Shown: positions 1-9,336, counted from the stretch's first letter. The stretch: 64,000 nucleotides of DNA from an uncultured Rhodobacterales bacterium (GCA_903845215.1 CAIMWI010000073.1:1-64000), one strand, 5' to 3'. Program-made: numbers and translations. The notes: a model not told the origin generated them from the sequence alone.

Positions 1-1200
1 AGCCATGAAAACCTGCGCGCGCGTGACCCCAAATGGCTGCGTCAGGCCGAGGATTGGTTTCAAGACCAAGCGGGCGGAGAGGCCGGACGCCTGCCGATGT
101 TCGCCCCCTTCCGCCTGCGCGACATGGCGCTGGCCAACCGCATCGTGGTGTCCCCCATGGCGCAGTATAAGGCGGTCGACGGGGTTCCGGGGGATTGGCA
201 TTTCATCCACTACGCCGAACGCGCCAAGGGCGGCGCAGGGCTGGTTTATACCGAGATGACCTGCGTGTCCGCCCATGGCCGCATCACCCCCGGCTGCCCC
301 GGCCTGTACACCCCCAAGCACGAGGCGGGGTGGAAGCGGATTGTCGATTTCGTCCACACCGAAACGCAGGCTAAAATCTGCTGCCAGATCGGCCATTCCG
401 GGCGCAAAGGGTCAACGCAGGTCGGCTGGCTGGACGGGGACGCGCCCCTGCCGCATGGCAACTGGCCGGTGATGAGCGCCTCTGCCCTTCCATGGACACC
501 GCAAAACGCCGTTCCTAAGGAAATGGACCGCGCCGATATGGATAAGGTGCTGTTGCAATTCGTCAAAGCCACCGAAATGGCCAAGATTTGCGGCTTTGAC
601 ATGATCGAACTGCATGCGGCGCATGGCTATCTGATCTCGTCCTTTATCAGCCCCACATCGAACCACCGCACCGACGAATACGGCGGCTCGCTGGAAAATC
701 GCATGCGCTATCCGCTGGAAGTTTTCGCCGCCATGCGCGCCGAATGGCCGGGGCAAAAGCCGATGGCGGTGCGAATCTCGGCCAGCGATTGGGTGGGTGA
801 GGCGGGCGTGACAGGGGCCGAAGCGGTCGAGATTGCCGCGATGTTTGCCGCGGCGGGGGCCGATATCATCGACGTGTCAGCGGGCCAAACCAGCCCTGAC
901 GCCAAGCCCATCTATGGCCGCATGTTCCAAACCCCCTTCAGCGACCGCATCCGCAACGAGGCGGGCTTGGCCACCATGGCCGTGGGCAACATCACCGAGG
1001 CCGAGCAGGTCAACCAGATCTTGCTGGCCGGGCGGGCCGACCTTGTGTGCCTTGCCCGCCCGCATCTGGCCGACCCTTATTGGACCCTGCATCAGGCGAT
1101 CAAAGCGGGCGATCCCACGCCTTGGCCCTTGCCATATCTTGCCGGCCGCGATCAAGCTATGCGCCTGTTGTCCAAATCGGTCGAGGTGGCGCGGGTATGA
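1..1200 (+). CDS. 2-aminobenzoyl-CoA monooxygenase/reductase, C-terminal part (5' end outside window)
   Basis: The frame is open from base 1, so this is the 3' part of a longer gene. The internal Met at 97 opens the Old Yellow Enzyme-like FMN barrel ([20 protein letters not shown], then [24 protein letters not shown] and the phosphate-binding [15 protein letters not shown]). The 32 residues before it ([15 protein letters not shown]) resemble the linker of bifunctional proteins with an N-terminal FAD aromatic hydroxylase. Such proteins are often labelled salicylyl-CoA 5-hydroxylase/oxidoreductase. The characterised Azoarcus evansii member hydroxylates 2-aminobenzoyl-CoA at C5 and then reduces the ring. 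The ligase, SDR and beta-oxidation genes downstream fit that role. Salicylyl-CoA as substrate cannot be excluded without the missing half. Confidence 0.85.
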   Translation, partial: SHENLRARDPKWLRQAEDWFQDQAGGEAGRLPMFAPFRLRDMALANRIVVSPMAQYKAVDGVPGDWHFIHYAERAKGGAGLVYTEMTCVSAHGRITPGCPGLYTPKHEAGWKRIVDFVHTETQAKICCQIGHSGRKGSTQVGWLDGDAPLPHGNWPVMSASALPWTPQNAVPKEMDRADMDKVLLQFVKATEMAKICGFDMIELHAAHGYLISSFISPTSNHRTDEYGGSLENRMRYPLEVFAAMRAEWPGQKPMAVRISASDWVGEAGVTGAEAVEIAAMFAAAGADIIDVSAGQTSPDAKPIYGRMFQTPFSDRIRNEAGLATMAVGNITEAEQVNQILLAGRADLVCLARPHLADPYWTLHQAIKAGDPTPWPLPYLAGRDQAMRLLSKSVEVARV

Positions 1201-1931
1201 ACGGCAAGCGGGTTCTTGTCACAGGCGGCGGGTCGGGCGCGGGGGCAGACCTTGCGCTGGGCTTTGCCAAAGCAGGGGCCAAAGTGGTCATTTGTGGGCG
1301 CCGCCCCAACGCTTTGGCCAAAATTGCTGCGCAGCATTCTGCAATCACCGCCTTGGGCTGCGATGTGACGGACGAAGGCTCTGTTCAGCGGTTGTTTGCT
1401 GATGCGGGGCCTTTGGACATTGTGATTGCCAACGCTGGCCAAGCGGATTCGGCCCCGCTCCACAAGACCAGCCTTGAGCAGTGGAACGCGATGCTGTCTG
1501 TCAACTTAACCGGCGTCTTTCTGACCTTTCGCGAAGGCTTGCGGCAGATGACGGGTTGGGGGCGGTTGGTGGCCGTCTGCTCTACCGCAGGGGTGAAAGG
1601 CTATGCCAAGATCGCGCCCTATGCGGCAGCAAAGCACGGGGTAATGGGGCTGGTGCGGTCTTTGGCGCTGGAAGTGGCGAAAGGGCCGGTGACGGTCAAT
1701 GCGATTTGCCCGGGCTTTCTGGATACCGAGATGACCGACAACTCCATCCGCATCATCGCTGAAAAAACGGGCCGCTCGCCCGCGCAGGCCAAGGCAGCAC
1801 TTGAGGGATTGAACCCTCAGGGGCGGTTGTTTGCCCCGTCAGAGGTGACTGCAGCGGCGCTGTATCTGTGCGGGCCGGGCTCGCAAGGCGTGAACGGCCA
1901 AAGCATCGTGATCGCAGGGGGCGAGGTGTGA
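1197..1931 (+). CDS. SDR family NAD(P)-dependent dehydrogenase
   Basis: A 244-residue classical short-chain dehydrogenase. TGGGSGAG near residues 8-15 is the cofactor-binding glycine motif, NAG is in the middle, YAAAKHG holds the catalytic Tyr and Lys, and a PGF loop follows. The ATG at 1197 overlaps the stop of the monooxygenase gene (ATGA), which decides the start; an open extension upstream lies inside that gene. By position it probably oxidises or reduces an alicyclic hydroxy/oxo-acyl-CoA formed from the dearomatised ring. The exact substrate is inferred from context, not seen. Confidence 0.9.
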   Translation: MNGKRVLVTGGGSGAGADLALGFAKAGAKVVICGRRPNALAKIAAQHSAITALGCDVTDEGSVQRLFADAGPLDIVIANAGQADSAPLHKTSLEQWNAMLSVNLTGVFLTFREGLRQMTGWGRLVAVCSTAGVKGYAKIAPYAAAKHGVMGLVRSLALEVAKGPVTVNAICPGFLDTEMTDNSIRIIAEKTGRSPAQAKAALEGLNPQGRLFAPSEVTAAALYLCGPGSQGVNGQSIVIAGGEV

Positions 1932-2362
1932 GCGACCCTTTGTCCAAACGCCGTCTGAAAATGTGGATACGCCTGTTGGGCGTCACCCGCGCCGCCGAAT
2001 CGCACCTGCGCGAATTTCTGCGCGTGCAGCACGACACGACCCTGCCGCGCTTTGATGTGATGGCAGCGCTGTATCGACGGCGCGAAGGGGTGACGATGTC
2101 AGAGCTTTCGCGGATGTTGCTGGTATCGAACGGCAATGCCACCACGGTGGTGGACCGTTTGGAAAACGACGGTCTGGTGCTGCGCACCCCTTCGGAAACT
2201 GATCGGCGCACGGTGTTTGTCGCACTGACTCCCGAAGGTTTGCGCCAGTTCGAAGGGCTGGCCACCCAGCACGAAGCCGAGGTGAGCCGACTTTTTGCCA
2301 ACCTGTCGGAAGCCGATCTGGAGGCGTTGACCGATATTCTTAAAAGGATGGGACCAAAATGA
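1928..2362 (+). CDS. MarR family transcriptional regulator
   Basis: A 144-residue winged-helix protein. It has the MarR core: [28 protein letters not shown] is recognition-helix-like, followed by the wing ([16 protein letters not shown]). The start is GTG at 1928, overlapping the upstream stop by four bases (GTGA). MarR proteins in aromatic-acid clusters are commonly repressors released by the aromatic acid or its CoA thioester. Its place inside the operon suggests autoregulation, with 2-aminobenzoyl-CoA as the likely ligand (inference). The operator is probably upstream of the operon, outside the window. Confidence 0.92.
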   Translation: MSDPLSKRRLKMWIRLLGVTRAAESHLREFLRVQHDTTLPRFDVMAALYRRREGVTMSELSRMLLVSNGNATTVVDRLENDGLVLRTPSETDRRTVFVALTPEGLRQFEGLATQHEAEVSRLFANLSEADLEALTDILKRMGPK

Positions 2363-3168
2363 ACCTCGCCGACCGCAAGCCGCAGCATTTTCTGTGGCAG
2401 GTTTCCAACCGCATCGCCACGCTGCGCCTGAACCGGCCAGAGCGTAAGAACCCCCTGACCTTTGACAGCTACCGCGAACTGCGCGACCTGTTTCGCGATC
2501 TGGTCTATGCCGACGATGTTGACGTGGTGATCTTTGCGCCCAATGGCGGCAACTTCTGCTCGGGCGGAGATGTGCACGACATTATCGGCCCCTTGATCGG
2601 CCTGCCGATGAAAGAGCTTTTGGCCTTTACCCGCATGACGGGCGATCTGGTCAAGGCGATGCTTGGCTGTGGCAAACCCATCATCGCGGCGGTGGACGGC
2701 GTGGCCGTGGGGGCAGGGGCGATTATCGCCATGGCCGCCGATCTGCGCCTTGCCACGCCGCAAGCCAAATGCGCGTTTCTGTTCACCCGTGTTGGCCTTG
2801 CTGGGTGCGACATGGGTGCTTGCGCCATTCTGCCGCGCCTGATCGGTCAGGGCCGTGCGGCAGAACTGCTGTACACAGGCCGCACGATGAGTGCGGAGGA
2901 AGGCGAACGCTGGGGCTTTTGGAATGCGTTGCACAGTGCCGATGACCTAGAATCCCAGGCCCTCTCCTTGGCAGAACGCTTGGCTCAAGGTCCGACTTTT
3001 GCGCATTCTATCACCAAGACCCAGCTCAACCACGAATGGAACATGACCCTCGACCAAGCGATCGAGGCCGAGGCGCAGGCGCAGGCGATCTGCATGCAAA
3101 CCGCCGACTTCGAACGCGCCTACCGCGCCTTTGTCGCCAAAGAGCGGCCTGTGTTTGAGGGGAACTGA
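2359..3168 (+). CDS. Enoyl-CoA hydratase/isomerase family protein
   Basis: A 269-residue crotonase-fold protein. NFCSGGD supplies one oxyanion-hole segment and [18 protein letters not shown] the second. Translationally coupled to the MarR gene by an ATGA overlap. Members in benzoyl-CoA-like pathways include ring-opening hydrolases as well as hydratases. After ring reduction this enzyme could hydrate or open the alicyclic ring, but the residues do not separate the two roles. The following gene is 82 bases away, across a GC-rich repeat. Confidence 0.88.
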   Translation: MNLADRKPQHFLWQVSNRIATLRLNRPERKNPLTFDSYRELRDLFRDLVYADDVDVVIFAPNGGNFCSGGDVHDIIGPLIGLPMKELLAFTRMTGDLVKAMLGCGKPIIAAVDGVAVGAGAIIAMAADLRLATPQAKCAFLFTRVGLAGCDMGACAILPRLIGQGRAAELLYTGRTMSAEEGERWGFWNALHSADDLESQALSLAERLAQGPTFAHSITKTQLNHEWNMTLDQAIEAEAQAQAICMQTADFERAYRAFVAKERPVFEGN

Positions 3169-3190
3169 CCGATGACACACCGCCCCAAAT

Positions 3191-3242
3191 CGGGGGTTTT
3201 GCACCCCCGCACCCCCGCAGAGTATTTGCGCCAAGATGAAGG
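3191..3242 (+). repeat. Dispersed GC-rich intergenic repeat, copy 1
   Basis: The unit begins CGGGGGTTTTGCACCCCC, continues with a second CACCCCCG run, then ends in GTATTTGCGCCAAGATGAAG. Its first half folds as a G5/C5 hairpin. Its purine-rich tail provides the ribosome-binding site (AAGGGGAAA) for the acyl-CoA dehydrogenase ATG at 3251. Related units in the opposite orientation lie at 19996-20082 and 28665-28704. Confidence 0.7.
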
Positions 3243-3250
3243 GGAAAGCG

Positions 3251-4387
3251 ATGCCTGACCAAAGTTTCCTTGATTGGCCATTCTTCGAGCAGCGCCATCG
3301 GGATCTGGCTGCGGCGCTAGAGGCGTGGTGTGTGGCGCATTTGCCGGTGGACCACTCCGACGTCGATGCTGCCTGTCGCGGCTTGGTGGCGGCCTTGGGC
3401 GCGGGCGGGTGGTTGCAGCATTCCGGCGGCATCTTGGACGTGCGCAGCCTGTGCCTGATCCGCGAGACTTTGGCGCGCCATGATGGCTTGGCAGATTTTG
3501 CCTTTGCGATGCAGGGGCTGGGCATGGGGGCTGTGTCGCTGTTCGGTTCGCCCGAGCAGCGGGCTTGGCTGGAGAAGACGCGGGCAGGCAGCGCGATTGC
3601 GGCCTTTGCCTTGACAGAGCCTTTGTCAGGGTCGGATGTGGCCGCGACCTCTACCACCGCCGAGCGTGTGCAAGGCGGTTGGCGGCTGAGCGGCGAGAAG
3701 ACGTGGATTTCCAATGGCGGGATCGCGGATATCTACGTCATCTTCGCCCGCACGGGCGAAGCGCCGGGCGCGCGGGGGCTTTCGGCGTTTTTGATGCCGG
3801 CGGATGTGGCGGGTTTGCATGTGGTCGAGCGGTTGGACGTGATCGCCCCCCATCCCCTGGCGCGGTTGCGGTTGGACGGCGTCGAACTGCCCGACAGCGC
3901 CCTGATCGGGCAGTCGGGCGAGGGGTTCAAGCTGGCCATGGCGGTGCTGGATGTGTTTCGATCCACCGTGGGGGCAGCGGCCCTTGGCTTTGCGCGCCGC
4001 GCTTTGGACGAATCCTTAACCCGTGTCAGCACGCGGCGCATTCAGGGCGCGGCCTTGGCCGAGTTGCAGATGGTGCAGGGCCATCTGGCCGATATGGCGC
4101 TAGAGGTGGATGCCGCCGCCCTGCTTGTCTACCGCGCCGCTTGGACCAAAGACCAAGGGGCTGCCCGAATCACCCGCGAAGCCGCCATGGCCAAGCTTTA
4201 CGCCACCGAAGCCGCACAGCGCGTGATTGACACCGCCGTGCAACTGCATGGCGGCGATGGGGTGCGGCACGGGTCGGTGGTGGAACAGCTTTACCGCGAC
4301 ATCCGCGCCTTGCGGATTTACGAAGGCGCAAGCGATGTGCAGCGTGTGGTCATCGCGCGGTCGATCTTGCCCAAGGAGGCAAAATGA
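3251..4387 (+). CDS. Acyl-CoA dehydrogenase family protein
   Basis: A 378-residue FAD flavoprotein of full family length. [13 protein letters not shown] and [11 protein letters not shown] form the FAD/substrate region. [12 protein letters not shown] near the C-terminus holds the candidate catalytic Glu (about residue 358). ATG 3251 is chosen because it follows AAGGGGAAAGCG; an in-frame ATG at 3236 lies within the repeat and has no good binding site. It would desaturate the ring-derived acyl-CoA and pass electrons to ETF. The next gene overlaps by four bases. Confidence 0.9.
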   Translation: MPDQSFLDWPFFEQRHRDLAAALEAWCVAHLPVDHSDVDAACRGLVAALGAGGWLQHSGGILDVRSLCLIRETLARHDGLADFAFAMQGLGMGAVSLFGSPEQRAWLEKTRAGSAIAAFALTEPLSGSDVAATSTTAERVQGGWRLSGEKTWISNGGIADIYVIFARTGEAPGARGLSAFLMPADVAGLHVVERLDVIAPHPLARLRLDGVELPDSALIGQSGEGFKLAMAVLDVFRSTVGAAALGFARRALDESLTRVSTRRIQGAALAELQMVQGHLADMALEVDAAALLVYRAAWTKDQGAARITREAAMAKLYATEAAQRVIDTAVQLHGGDGVRHGSVVEQLYRDIRALRIYEGASDVQRVVIARSILPKEAK

Positions 4388-4788
4388 CTTCTGAACACGA
4401 GGTTTTGCACCCCAAGAACTGGAAGCCAGCCTTGGGCTATTCCAACGGCATGTCAGCGCGGGGGCGGTTGGTGGTGACCGGCGGGATCATCGGATGGAAC
4501 GCCGATCAGGTGTTTGAGACTGACGATTTCGCAGAGCAAGCCGCCCAAGTTCTAAGGTCGATCGTCGAGGTGCTGGCCTGTGCTGGCGCACGGCCCGAGC
4601 ATTTGGTGCGGCTGACATGGTATGTCACCGACAAGGCCGAATATCTTTCCAGCCTGAAAGAGCTTGGCCGTGCTTACCGCGCGGTGATCGGGCGGCATTA
4701 TCCGGCCATGGCCTTGGTGCAGGTGGTGGCCCTTGTCGAAGACCGCGCCAAGGTTGAAATCGAAGCAACCGCTGTGGTGCCGGAGTAA
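4384..4788 (+). CDS. Rid (YjgF/YER057c/UK114) family protein
   Basis: A 134-residue trimeric Rid-fold protein, of normal length. The C-terminal VEIEATAV strand carries the usual Glu (about E127). The Arg that RidA enzymes use for imine hydrolysis (Arg105 of the archetype, in a PAR-S-C-V-E-V setting) is Met109 here ([10 protein letters not shown]), so it is not a canonical RidA. It sits between the dehydrogenase (ATGA overlap) and the ligase. The pathway intermediate 2-amino-5-oxocyclohex-1-enecarbonyl-CoA is an enamine, the chemistry this family handles, so a pathway-specific role is plausible but unproven. Confidence 0.88.
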   Translation: MTSEHEVLHPKNWKPALGYSNGMSARGRLVVTGGIIGWNADQVFETDDFAEQAAQVLRSIVEVLACAGARPEHLVRLTWYVTDKAEYLSSLKELGRAYRAVIGRHYPAMALVQVVALVEDRAKVEIEATAVVPE

Positions 4789-4800
4789 AGGGGCTGAACG

Positions 4801-6411
4801 ATGTTAGGACCGACAGGGCATCACGACACCTTCACCCGCGACAGGCTACCCCCTGCGGCCGATTGGCCCGAGATTGCGCCGGTTTTCCATTATCCAGACT
4901 GGCTGAATGCGGGGGTTGAACTGTGCGACCGCATGGTGGAACGCGGTTTTGGCGACCGCGTGGCGCTGATCGGCAACGGGCGACAGCGCACCTATAAGGA
5001 ACTGGCCGATTGGTCGAACCGCATCGCCCATGCTTTGGTCGATGTGTATGGCGTAAAGCCCGGCAACCGCGTGCTGATCCGCTCGTCCAACAACCCCGCC
5101 ATGGTGGCCTGTTGGCTGGCCGCAACCAAAGCGGGGGCGGTGGTCGTCAACACCATGCCCATGCTGCGGGCCGGTGAGTTGGCGGCAATTGTGGATAAGG
5201 CGCAGGTCAGCCATGCGCTGTGCGACACGCGGTTGATGGAGGAACTGGTCAGTTGTGCCAAAGCCTCGTCCCATTTGCGCACGGTGGTGGGGTTTGATGG
5301 CACGGCCAACCATGACGCCGAACTTGACCGCATCGCCTTGTCAAAACCTGTGCGGTTTGAGGCCGTGAAGACGGGGCGCGACGATGTTGCGCTGTTGGGC
5401 TTTACCAGTGGCACCACGGGCGAGCCCAAGGCCACAATGCACTTTCACCGCGACTTGCTGATCATCGCCGACGGCTATGCCAAAGAGGTGCTGCAAGTCA
5501 CGCCGGACGATGTTTTTGTCGGCTCGCCACCCTTGGCGTTTACCTTCGGCCTTGGCGGCCTTGCGATCTTTCCGCTGCGCTTTGGCGCCGCGGCGGCTTT
5601 GCTGGAACAGGCGAGCCCCGCAAACCTGATCTCGCTGATCCAAGAACACCGCGCCACGGTTTGCTTCACCGCCCCCACCGCCTACCGCGCCATGCTAAAG
5701 GCGATGGAAGAGGGGGCGGATTTGTCATCCTTGCGGGCGGCGGTAAGTGCGGGGGAAACCCTGCCCGCGCCGGTTTATGACGAATGGATCGCGCGGACGG
5801 GCAAGCCGATGCTGGACGGGATCGGCGCGACCGAGATGCTGCACATCTTCATCACCAACCGCTTTGACGATCACAGCCCCGGTTGCACGGGGCGTCCGGT
5901 GGCGGGCTATCAGGCTAAAGTCGTGGCCGATGACATGGCCGAGGTGCCGCGCGGCACCGTGGGCCGCTTGGCCGTGCGCGGCCCGACCGGCTGCCGCTAT
6001 ATGGCCGACGACCGCCAACGCGCCTATGTCAAAGGCGGCTGGAACCTGACCGGCGACAGCTTTTGGCAAGACGACGACGGGCGCTTTCATTTCGCCGCGC
6101 GGTCGGATGATATGATCATCTCGTCCGGTTACAACATCGCAGGGCCAGAGGTGGAAGCGGCCCTTTTGTCGCATCCCGCCGTGCTGGAATGTGCCGTGGT
6201 GGGGGCCGCGGATGAAGAGCGCGGCTATATCGTCGAGGCGCATGTGGTTTTAACCACGGGGCATCAAGGCGATGCGCTGATGGTCAAACAGTTGCAAGAC
6301 CATGTGAAGGCGGTGATTGCCCCTTACAAATACCCCCGCCGTGTGGTCTTTGTGGCGGCCCTGCCCAAAACCCAGACGGGCAAGATCCAGCGGTTTCGCC
6401 TGAAAAGCTGA
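4801..6411 (+). CDS. 2-aminobenzoate-CoA ligase (benzoate-CoA ligase family)
   Basis: A 536-residue acyl-adenylate-forming enzyme that activates the aromatic acid with ATP and CoA, the entry step of the pathway. LLGFTSGTTGEPKATMH near residues 200-214 is the AMP-binding P-loop. DGIGATEMLHIFITN is the A5 motif typical of benzoate/aminobenzoate ligases. TGDSFW holds the A7 Asp, and KTQTGKIQRF near the C-terminus holds the adenylation Lys. It follows the Rid gene after 12 bases (GGGGCTGAACG before ATG). The substrate is assigned mainly from the neighbouring monooxygenase; benzoate or salicylate are alternatives. Confidence 0.85.
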   Translation: MLGPTGHHDTFTRDRLPPAADWPEIAPVFHYPDWLNAGVELCDRMVERGFGDRVALIGNGRQRTYKELADWSNRIAHALVDVYGVKPGNRVLIRSSNNPAMVACWLAATKAGAVVVNTMPMLRAGELAAIVDKAQVSHALCDTRLMEELVSCAKASSHLRTVVGFDGTANHDAELDRIALSKPVRFEAVKTGRDDVALLGFTSGTTGEPKATMHFHRDLLIIADGYAKEVLQVTPDDVFVGSPPLAFTFGLGGLAIFPLRFGAAAALLEQASPANLISLIQEHRATVCFTAPTAYRAMLKAMEEGADLSSLRAAVSAGETLPAPVYDEWIARTGKPMLDGIGATEMLHIFITNRFDDHSPGCTGRPVAGYQAKVVADDMAEVPRGTVGRLAVRGPTGCRYMADDRQRAYVKGGWNLTGDSFWQDDDGRFHFAARSDDMIISSGYNIAGPEVEAALLSHPAVLECAVVGAADEERGYIVEAHVVLTTGHQGDALMVKQLQDHVKAVIAPYKYPRRVVFVAALPKTQTGKIQRFRLKS

Positions 6412-6430
6412 CCTTCGCTTAGGTCAGCTT
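6405..6430. terminator. Bidirectional hairpin between convergent genes
   Basis: A perfect 10-bp inverted repeat (AAGCTGACCT, loop TCGCTT, AGGTCAGCTT) contains the stop codons of both the ligase gene (+) and the histidine kinase gene (-). There is no clear T-tract, so intrinsic termination is only likely. The symmetry would serve both transcripts. Confidence 0.6.
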
Positions 6431-7732
6431 CAAAGCCACCGCAAACCCCCGCCCGTTGGCAACCGGAGAGCGCAGCACCAAATCGTTCCCCAAGCCCCGC
6501 GCAATACCGGCTGCGATGGCCAGACCCAGACCTGATCCGCTGCCTTGCGCCCCGGCGCGTTCAAAGCGCATCGTCAGGGTCGACAGAACCTCGATCGGGA
6601 TCGCTTCGCAGTCGTTGGTCACAGCGAACGCCCCGTCTGCATCCAGCGTCACTTTGACGGGCAGATCTGTGCCATGCACGAGGGCGTTTTCGATCATATT
6701 GCGCGCCAGAACCGCGAAAGCGTCGGGGTCAAGCCGAGAGGGAACAGAACCCTTGGGCAGGTCTGCCACAATTCGCCCTGCCGCACTGCGGGCAAAATCG
6801 GCCAGCACCATGTTCAAGATCGGCACCAGATCGGCAGGGCCTTGGCCCAGCATCGCCCCACCTTCGGCGCGGGCCAGTTGCATCAGCTTTTCGGCCAGAC
6901 GGGCGAGGCGCTTTAACTCTCCCTCGACCGTCACGGCGCGTTGGCGCAGGGGGCCTTCGGGGCTTTCGGTGACCAAGCGTTGGGTTTGTGCCAAGGTGGC
7001 GGCAATCGGTGTGCGCAGTTCGTGGGCGGCATTGGCGGCAAAGGCGCGCTCTGCCTCTAGCGTGCGGCTTAGGCGGGCCATCAGGCGGTTGGCGGCGTGT
7101 TGGATGGGCACCAATTCGCTGCGCAGGTTGGGCAGTTTCAACGGCGTAAGATCATCGGCCCCTTTCACCCGCAAGGCCACCGACAAATGCGCCAAGGGTC
7201 GCAGCGCCCGGCTGACCCAAAGGGCCACACCAAACAGCGTCAGCGGCAACAGCAGGCCCAAGGGCACCAGCATCGCCAGCACCGTTTCGCGCAGGGCAGT
7301 CTGGCGGTGGGTGAGGGGTTCGGCCACTTGGATCATATATTGCCCCGACACAGCCGAGCGGCTGAAAACGCGGTGGTCGCCCGTGGTCACAAAGCCCTGA
7401 TCCTTGACTGTGTCAAACACCCGCAAATCGGCGTCATGCGAATACATCAAGACCTGCCCTTGCCCATCGCGGACGACATAGGTGATCTTTTCGTCATGCT
7501 GCGCGATCGGCAAAATCCGCTTCGCGCCGCTTGCATCATCAGAGCCTATCAGTTCCACCACCGCCAAGGGCAAAATCCGCTCGCCGGTTTCCTGCAGGGC
7601 AGCGTCAAAGCTTTCGTCGATCTCGCCCTTGATCACAAAGGCACTGCCCAAAACAGCTAGGAGCCATAGGATAACCAACATGACCGATACGCCTACGGCG
7701 ATCTGCCCACGCAAAGATTGCAGGATCGTCAT
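6419..7732 (-). CDS. Sensor histidine kinase, QseC/TctE type
   Basis: A 437-residue membrane kinase. TM1 is about residues 9-33 and TM2 about 150-173, flanking a roughly 115-residue periplasmic sensor domain. A HAMP-like linker follows, then the H-box AAHELRTP with His237, the N-box NMIENALVHG and the G-box GSGLGLAIA. It is coupled by ATGA to the response regulator gene upstream. The divergent PepSY/DUF2271/reductase genes are its likely targets, so it may sense redox, metal or envelope state (inference). Confidence 0.92.
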   Translation of the reverse strand: MTILQSLRGQIAVGVSVMLVILWLLAVLGSAFVIKGEIDESFDAALQETGERILPLAVVELIGSDDASGAKRILPIAQHDEKITYVVRDGQGQVLMYSHDADLRVFDTVKDQGFVTTGDHRVFSRSAVSGQYMIQVAEPLTHRQTALRETVLAMLVPLGLLLPLTLFGVALWVSRALRPLAHLSVALRVKGADDLTPLKLPNLRSELVPIQHAANRLMARLSRTLEAERAFAANAAHELRTPIAATLAQTQRLVTESPEGPLRQRAVTVEGELKRLARLAEKLMQLARAEGGAMLGQGPADLVPILNMVLADFARSAAGRIVADLPKGSVPSRLDPDAFAVLARNMIENALVHGTDLPVKVTLDADGAFAVTNDCEAIPIEVLSTLTMRFERAGAQGSGSGLGLAIAAGIARGLGNDLVLRSPVANGRGFAVALKLT

Positions 7733-8388
7733 GGTGTGCCCAACCTGTAGCCAAGGCCCCGAAGTGTTTGCACCACGTCTTTCCCCAATTTCTTGCGCAG
7801 GCGGCTGACATAGACTTCGATCGTGTTGCTTTCGACCTCGGAATCAAAGGCGTAGATCTGATCTTCGATCTGGCTTTTCGACACGATCTGACCCGGTCGC
7901 TGCAACAAGGACTCAAAAATGATCCACTCGCGTTGCGATAGATCAATTTGGCCTTGCGGGCCGTGAATGGCATGGGCGGCAAGGTCGATTTCAAGCGCGC
8001 CCAAGGTGATCAGCGGGTTGGGGTTGCCAGAATAGCGCCGCGCCACGGCGGCGATGCGGGCGGACAGTTCGGCAAGGTCAAAGGGTTTGACCATGTAGTC
8101 GTCGGCCCCGGCGTTTAACCCCTCGATCCGTTCGGTGATGCGGTCGTGGGCGGTCAGGATCATCACCGGCGTCACCGACCCTTTGGCGCGCAGGTTGCGC
8201 AGAAAATCAATCCCGCGACCATCGGGCAGGCCAAGGTCAAGCAAGATCAGGTCATAAGGCATCGTGGCCAGCAGGTCGCGGGCATAGGCCAGCGTTGGGG
8301 CCAGATCGGGCATATGGCCTTCGGCGGCGATCTGGTCGCGCACAGCGCCGCCCAAACTTGGGTCATCTTCGATCAGCAGAATACGCAT
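7729..8388 (-). CDS. OmpR-family response regulator, QseB/TctD type
   Basis: A 219-residue regulator. The receiver domain has the acidic pocket EDD (8-9), phospho-acceptor Asp51 (LLDLGLPDG), Thr79 and Lys101 (MVKPF). A winged-helix Trans_reg_C domain follows (SNTIEVYVSRLRKKLG). ATG 8388 is chosen because GGAGGAACC precedes it; an in-frame start 21 bases upstream would spoil the conserved MRILLIEDD N-terminus. It is the first gene of a two-gene operon with the kinase. Direct repeats in the divergent promoter region are candidate binding sites. Confidence 0.93.
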   Translation of the reverse strand: MRILLIEDDPSLGGAVRDQIAAEGHMPDLAPTLAYARDLLATMPYDLILLDLGLPDGRGIDFLRNLRAKGSVTPVMILTAHDRITERIEGLNAGADDYMVKPFDLAELSARIAAVARRYSGNPNPLITLGALEIDLAAHAIHGPQGQIDLSQREWIIFESLLQRPGQIVSKSQIEDQIYAFDSEVESNTIEVYVSRLRKKLGKDVVQTLRGLGYRLGTP

Positions 8389-8420
8389 GGTTCCTCCGTG
8401 ATCTGGCATTGATCGTCTTT

Positions 8421-8473
8421 AGCTGACGTGAAGCTGAACGGCCAAGCGCCCTTTCGTTCAGGTCGGCGTCAGG
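8421..8473. promoter_or_regulatory. Candidate OmpR-type operator: two 11-bp-period direct repeats
   Basis: AGCTGA occurs at 8421 and 8432, and TCAGG at 8458 and 8469, each pair spaced exactly 11 bases apart. Direct repeats one helical turn apart are the usual binding pattern of OmpR/PhoB dimers. They lie between the divergent response regulator and PepSY genes, 33-67 bases upstream of each start. Binding is inferred. Confidence 0.45.
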
Positions 8474-8513
8474 TTGGCAGGTGCATATGGGGCACGTTTG
8501 AAAGGATTTCGCC

Positions 8514-8816
8514 ATGCGCCCTGCCCTTTTTCTTGCAGCCCTTGCTTTGCTTGCCCCCACCTTGGCACTGGCCGAGGTGGAATGTCACGCGCCGATGGAC
8601 AATTGGCAACCCGTAGCGGCCCTGAAAGCCGAGGTCGCAAAGCTGGGGCTGACGGTGATCAAAATCCGCGCTGATGATGGCTGCTATCACGTCAAGGCGA
8701 CGGACCAAGACGGCAACCCCGTTGAAGCTGTGTTCGATCCACAAACGTTGCAATTGCTGGCGAGTTCTGACGCTGACCACGAAACGCGCGATCACGACGA
8801 AAAGGGTCAGAACTGA
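8514..8816 (+). CDS. Small secreted PepSY-domain protein
   Basis: A 100-residue protein with a Sec signal peptide (about 1-20, ending LALA) and one PepSY unit: a helix with PVAALKAEVAKLG, then YHVKATDQDGNPVEAVFDPQT. Cys24 and Cys56 could form a disulfide. The C-terminus is acidic and His-rich. The gene starts the set divergent from the two-component system. PepSY proteins next to flavoreductases are thought to modulate or contact periplasmic redox partners; no enzymatic role is visible. Confidence 0.85.
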   Translation: MRPALFLAALALLAPTLALAEVECHAPMDNWQPVAALKAEVAKLGLTVIKIRADDGCYHVKATDQDGNPVEAVFDPQTLQLLASSDADHETRDHDEKGQN

Positions 8817-8847
8817 CCCCTGCCCCCCTTAGACTATAGGAGCTTAT

Positions 8848-9312
8848 ATGTACCGCACCTCTACCGCCTTTGCCCTGTCGATGGCCGCTTTGGCCCCCAT
8901 CGCCGCCGATGCCAACCCTGTGACGCTTGACGTTACCATTGCCCAGTACCAAGGCCCCAGCACATATCTGGCGATGTATCTTACCGACAAATCCGGTGCT
9001 TATCAAAGCACTGTCTGGGTTGCGGGCGACCGGACCCGCTATTGGCGGCACCTGCGCACATGGTTTGATGCCACGGGCGGCCAAGGGGCAGATGGCATCA
9101 CGGGGGCGAGTGTCGGCCCGGGCCGCACCTTGACCGTCACCGCCGACATCTCGGCCGCGATGATTGATGCGGGCTATGTGCTGCGCATCGACGCTGCCGC
9201 CGAAAACATCGGTGAAAGCCCCAACGAGATTCAGGTGCCCCTGACCACGGCAGGCGCTGGGCAGGCAACCGCAGGAACCGGCTTTATCGCCCAGTTCAAA
9301 TACGGCCTATAA
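8848..9312 (+). CDS. DUF2271 protein, probable covalent-FMN carrier
   Basis: A 154-residue exported protein with a signal peptide of about 22 residues. The DUF2271 core includes YLAMYLTDKSGAYQSTVWV and RYWRHLRTWF, and ends in a beta-rich FKYGL. Residues 82-88, DGITGAS, match the Dxx(S/T)GA(T/S) motif at which ApbE attaches FMN to Thr or Ser, pointing to Thr85. The start is decided by AGGAG before ATG 8848. It lies between the PepSY gene and the PepSY-flavoreductase, with apbE two genes downstream. It is likely a periplasmic flavin electron carrier; the final acceptor is unknown. Confidence 0.8.
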   Translation: MYRTSTAFALSMAALAPIAADANPVTLDVTIAQYQGPSTYLAMYLTDKSGAYQSTVWVAGDRTRYWRHLRTWFDATGGQGADGITGASVGPGRTLTVTADISAAMIDAGYVLRIDAAAENIGESPNEIQVPLTTAGAGQATAGTGFIAQFKYGL

Positions 9313-9336
9313 GACACCAACAGTCAGGATCTTTTC

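Noticed and set aside
1753-2934. A 393-codon open frame on the minus strand
   Set aside because: It runs antisense through the SDR, MarR and crotonase genes, has Arg/Ser/Pro-rich low-quality sequence, and is explained by the codon bias of the real genes in GC-rich DNA.
3191-3242. CRISPR-like or phage-type repeat array
   Set aside because: Units are single and scattered, with no regular spacers and no cas genes; no CRISPR array was seen anywhere in the window.
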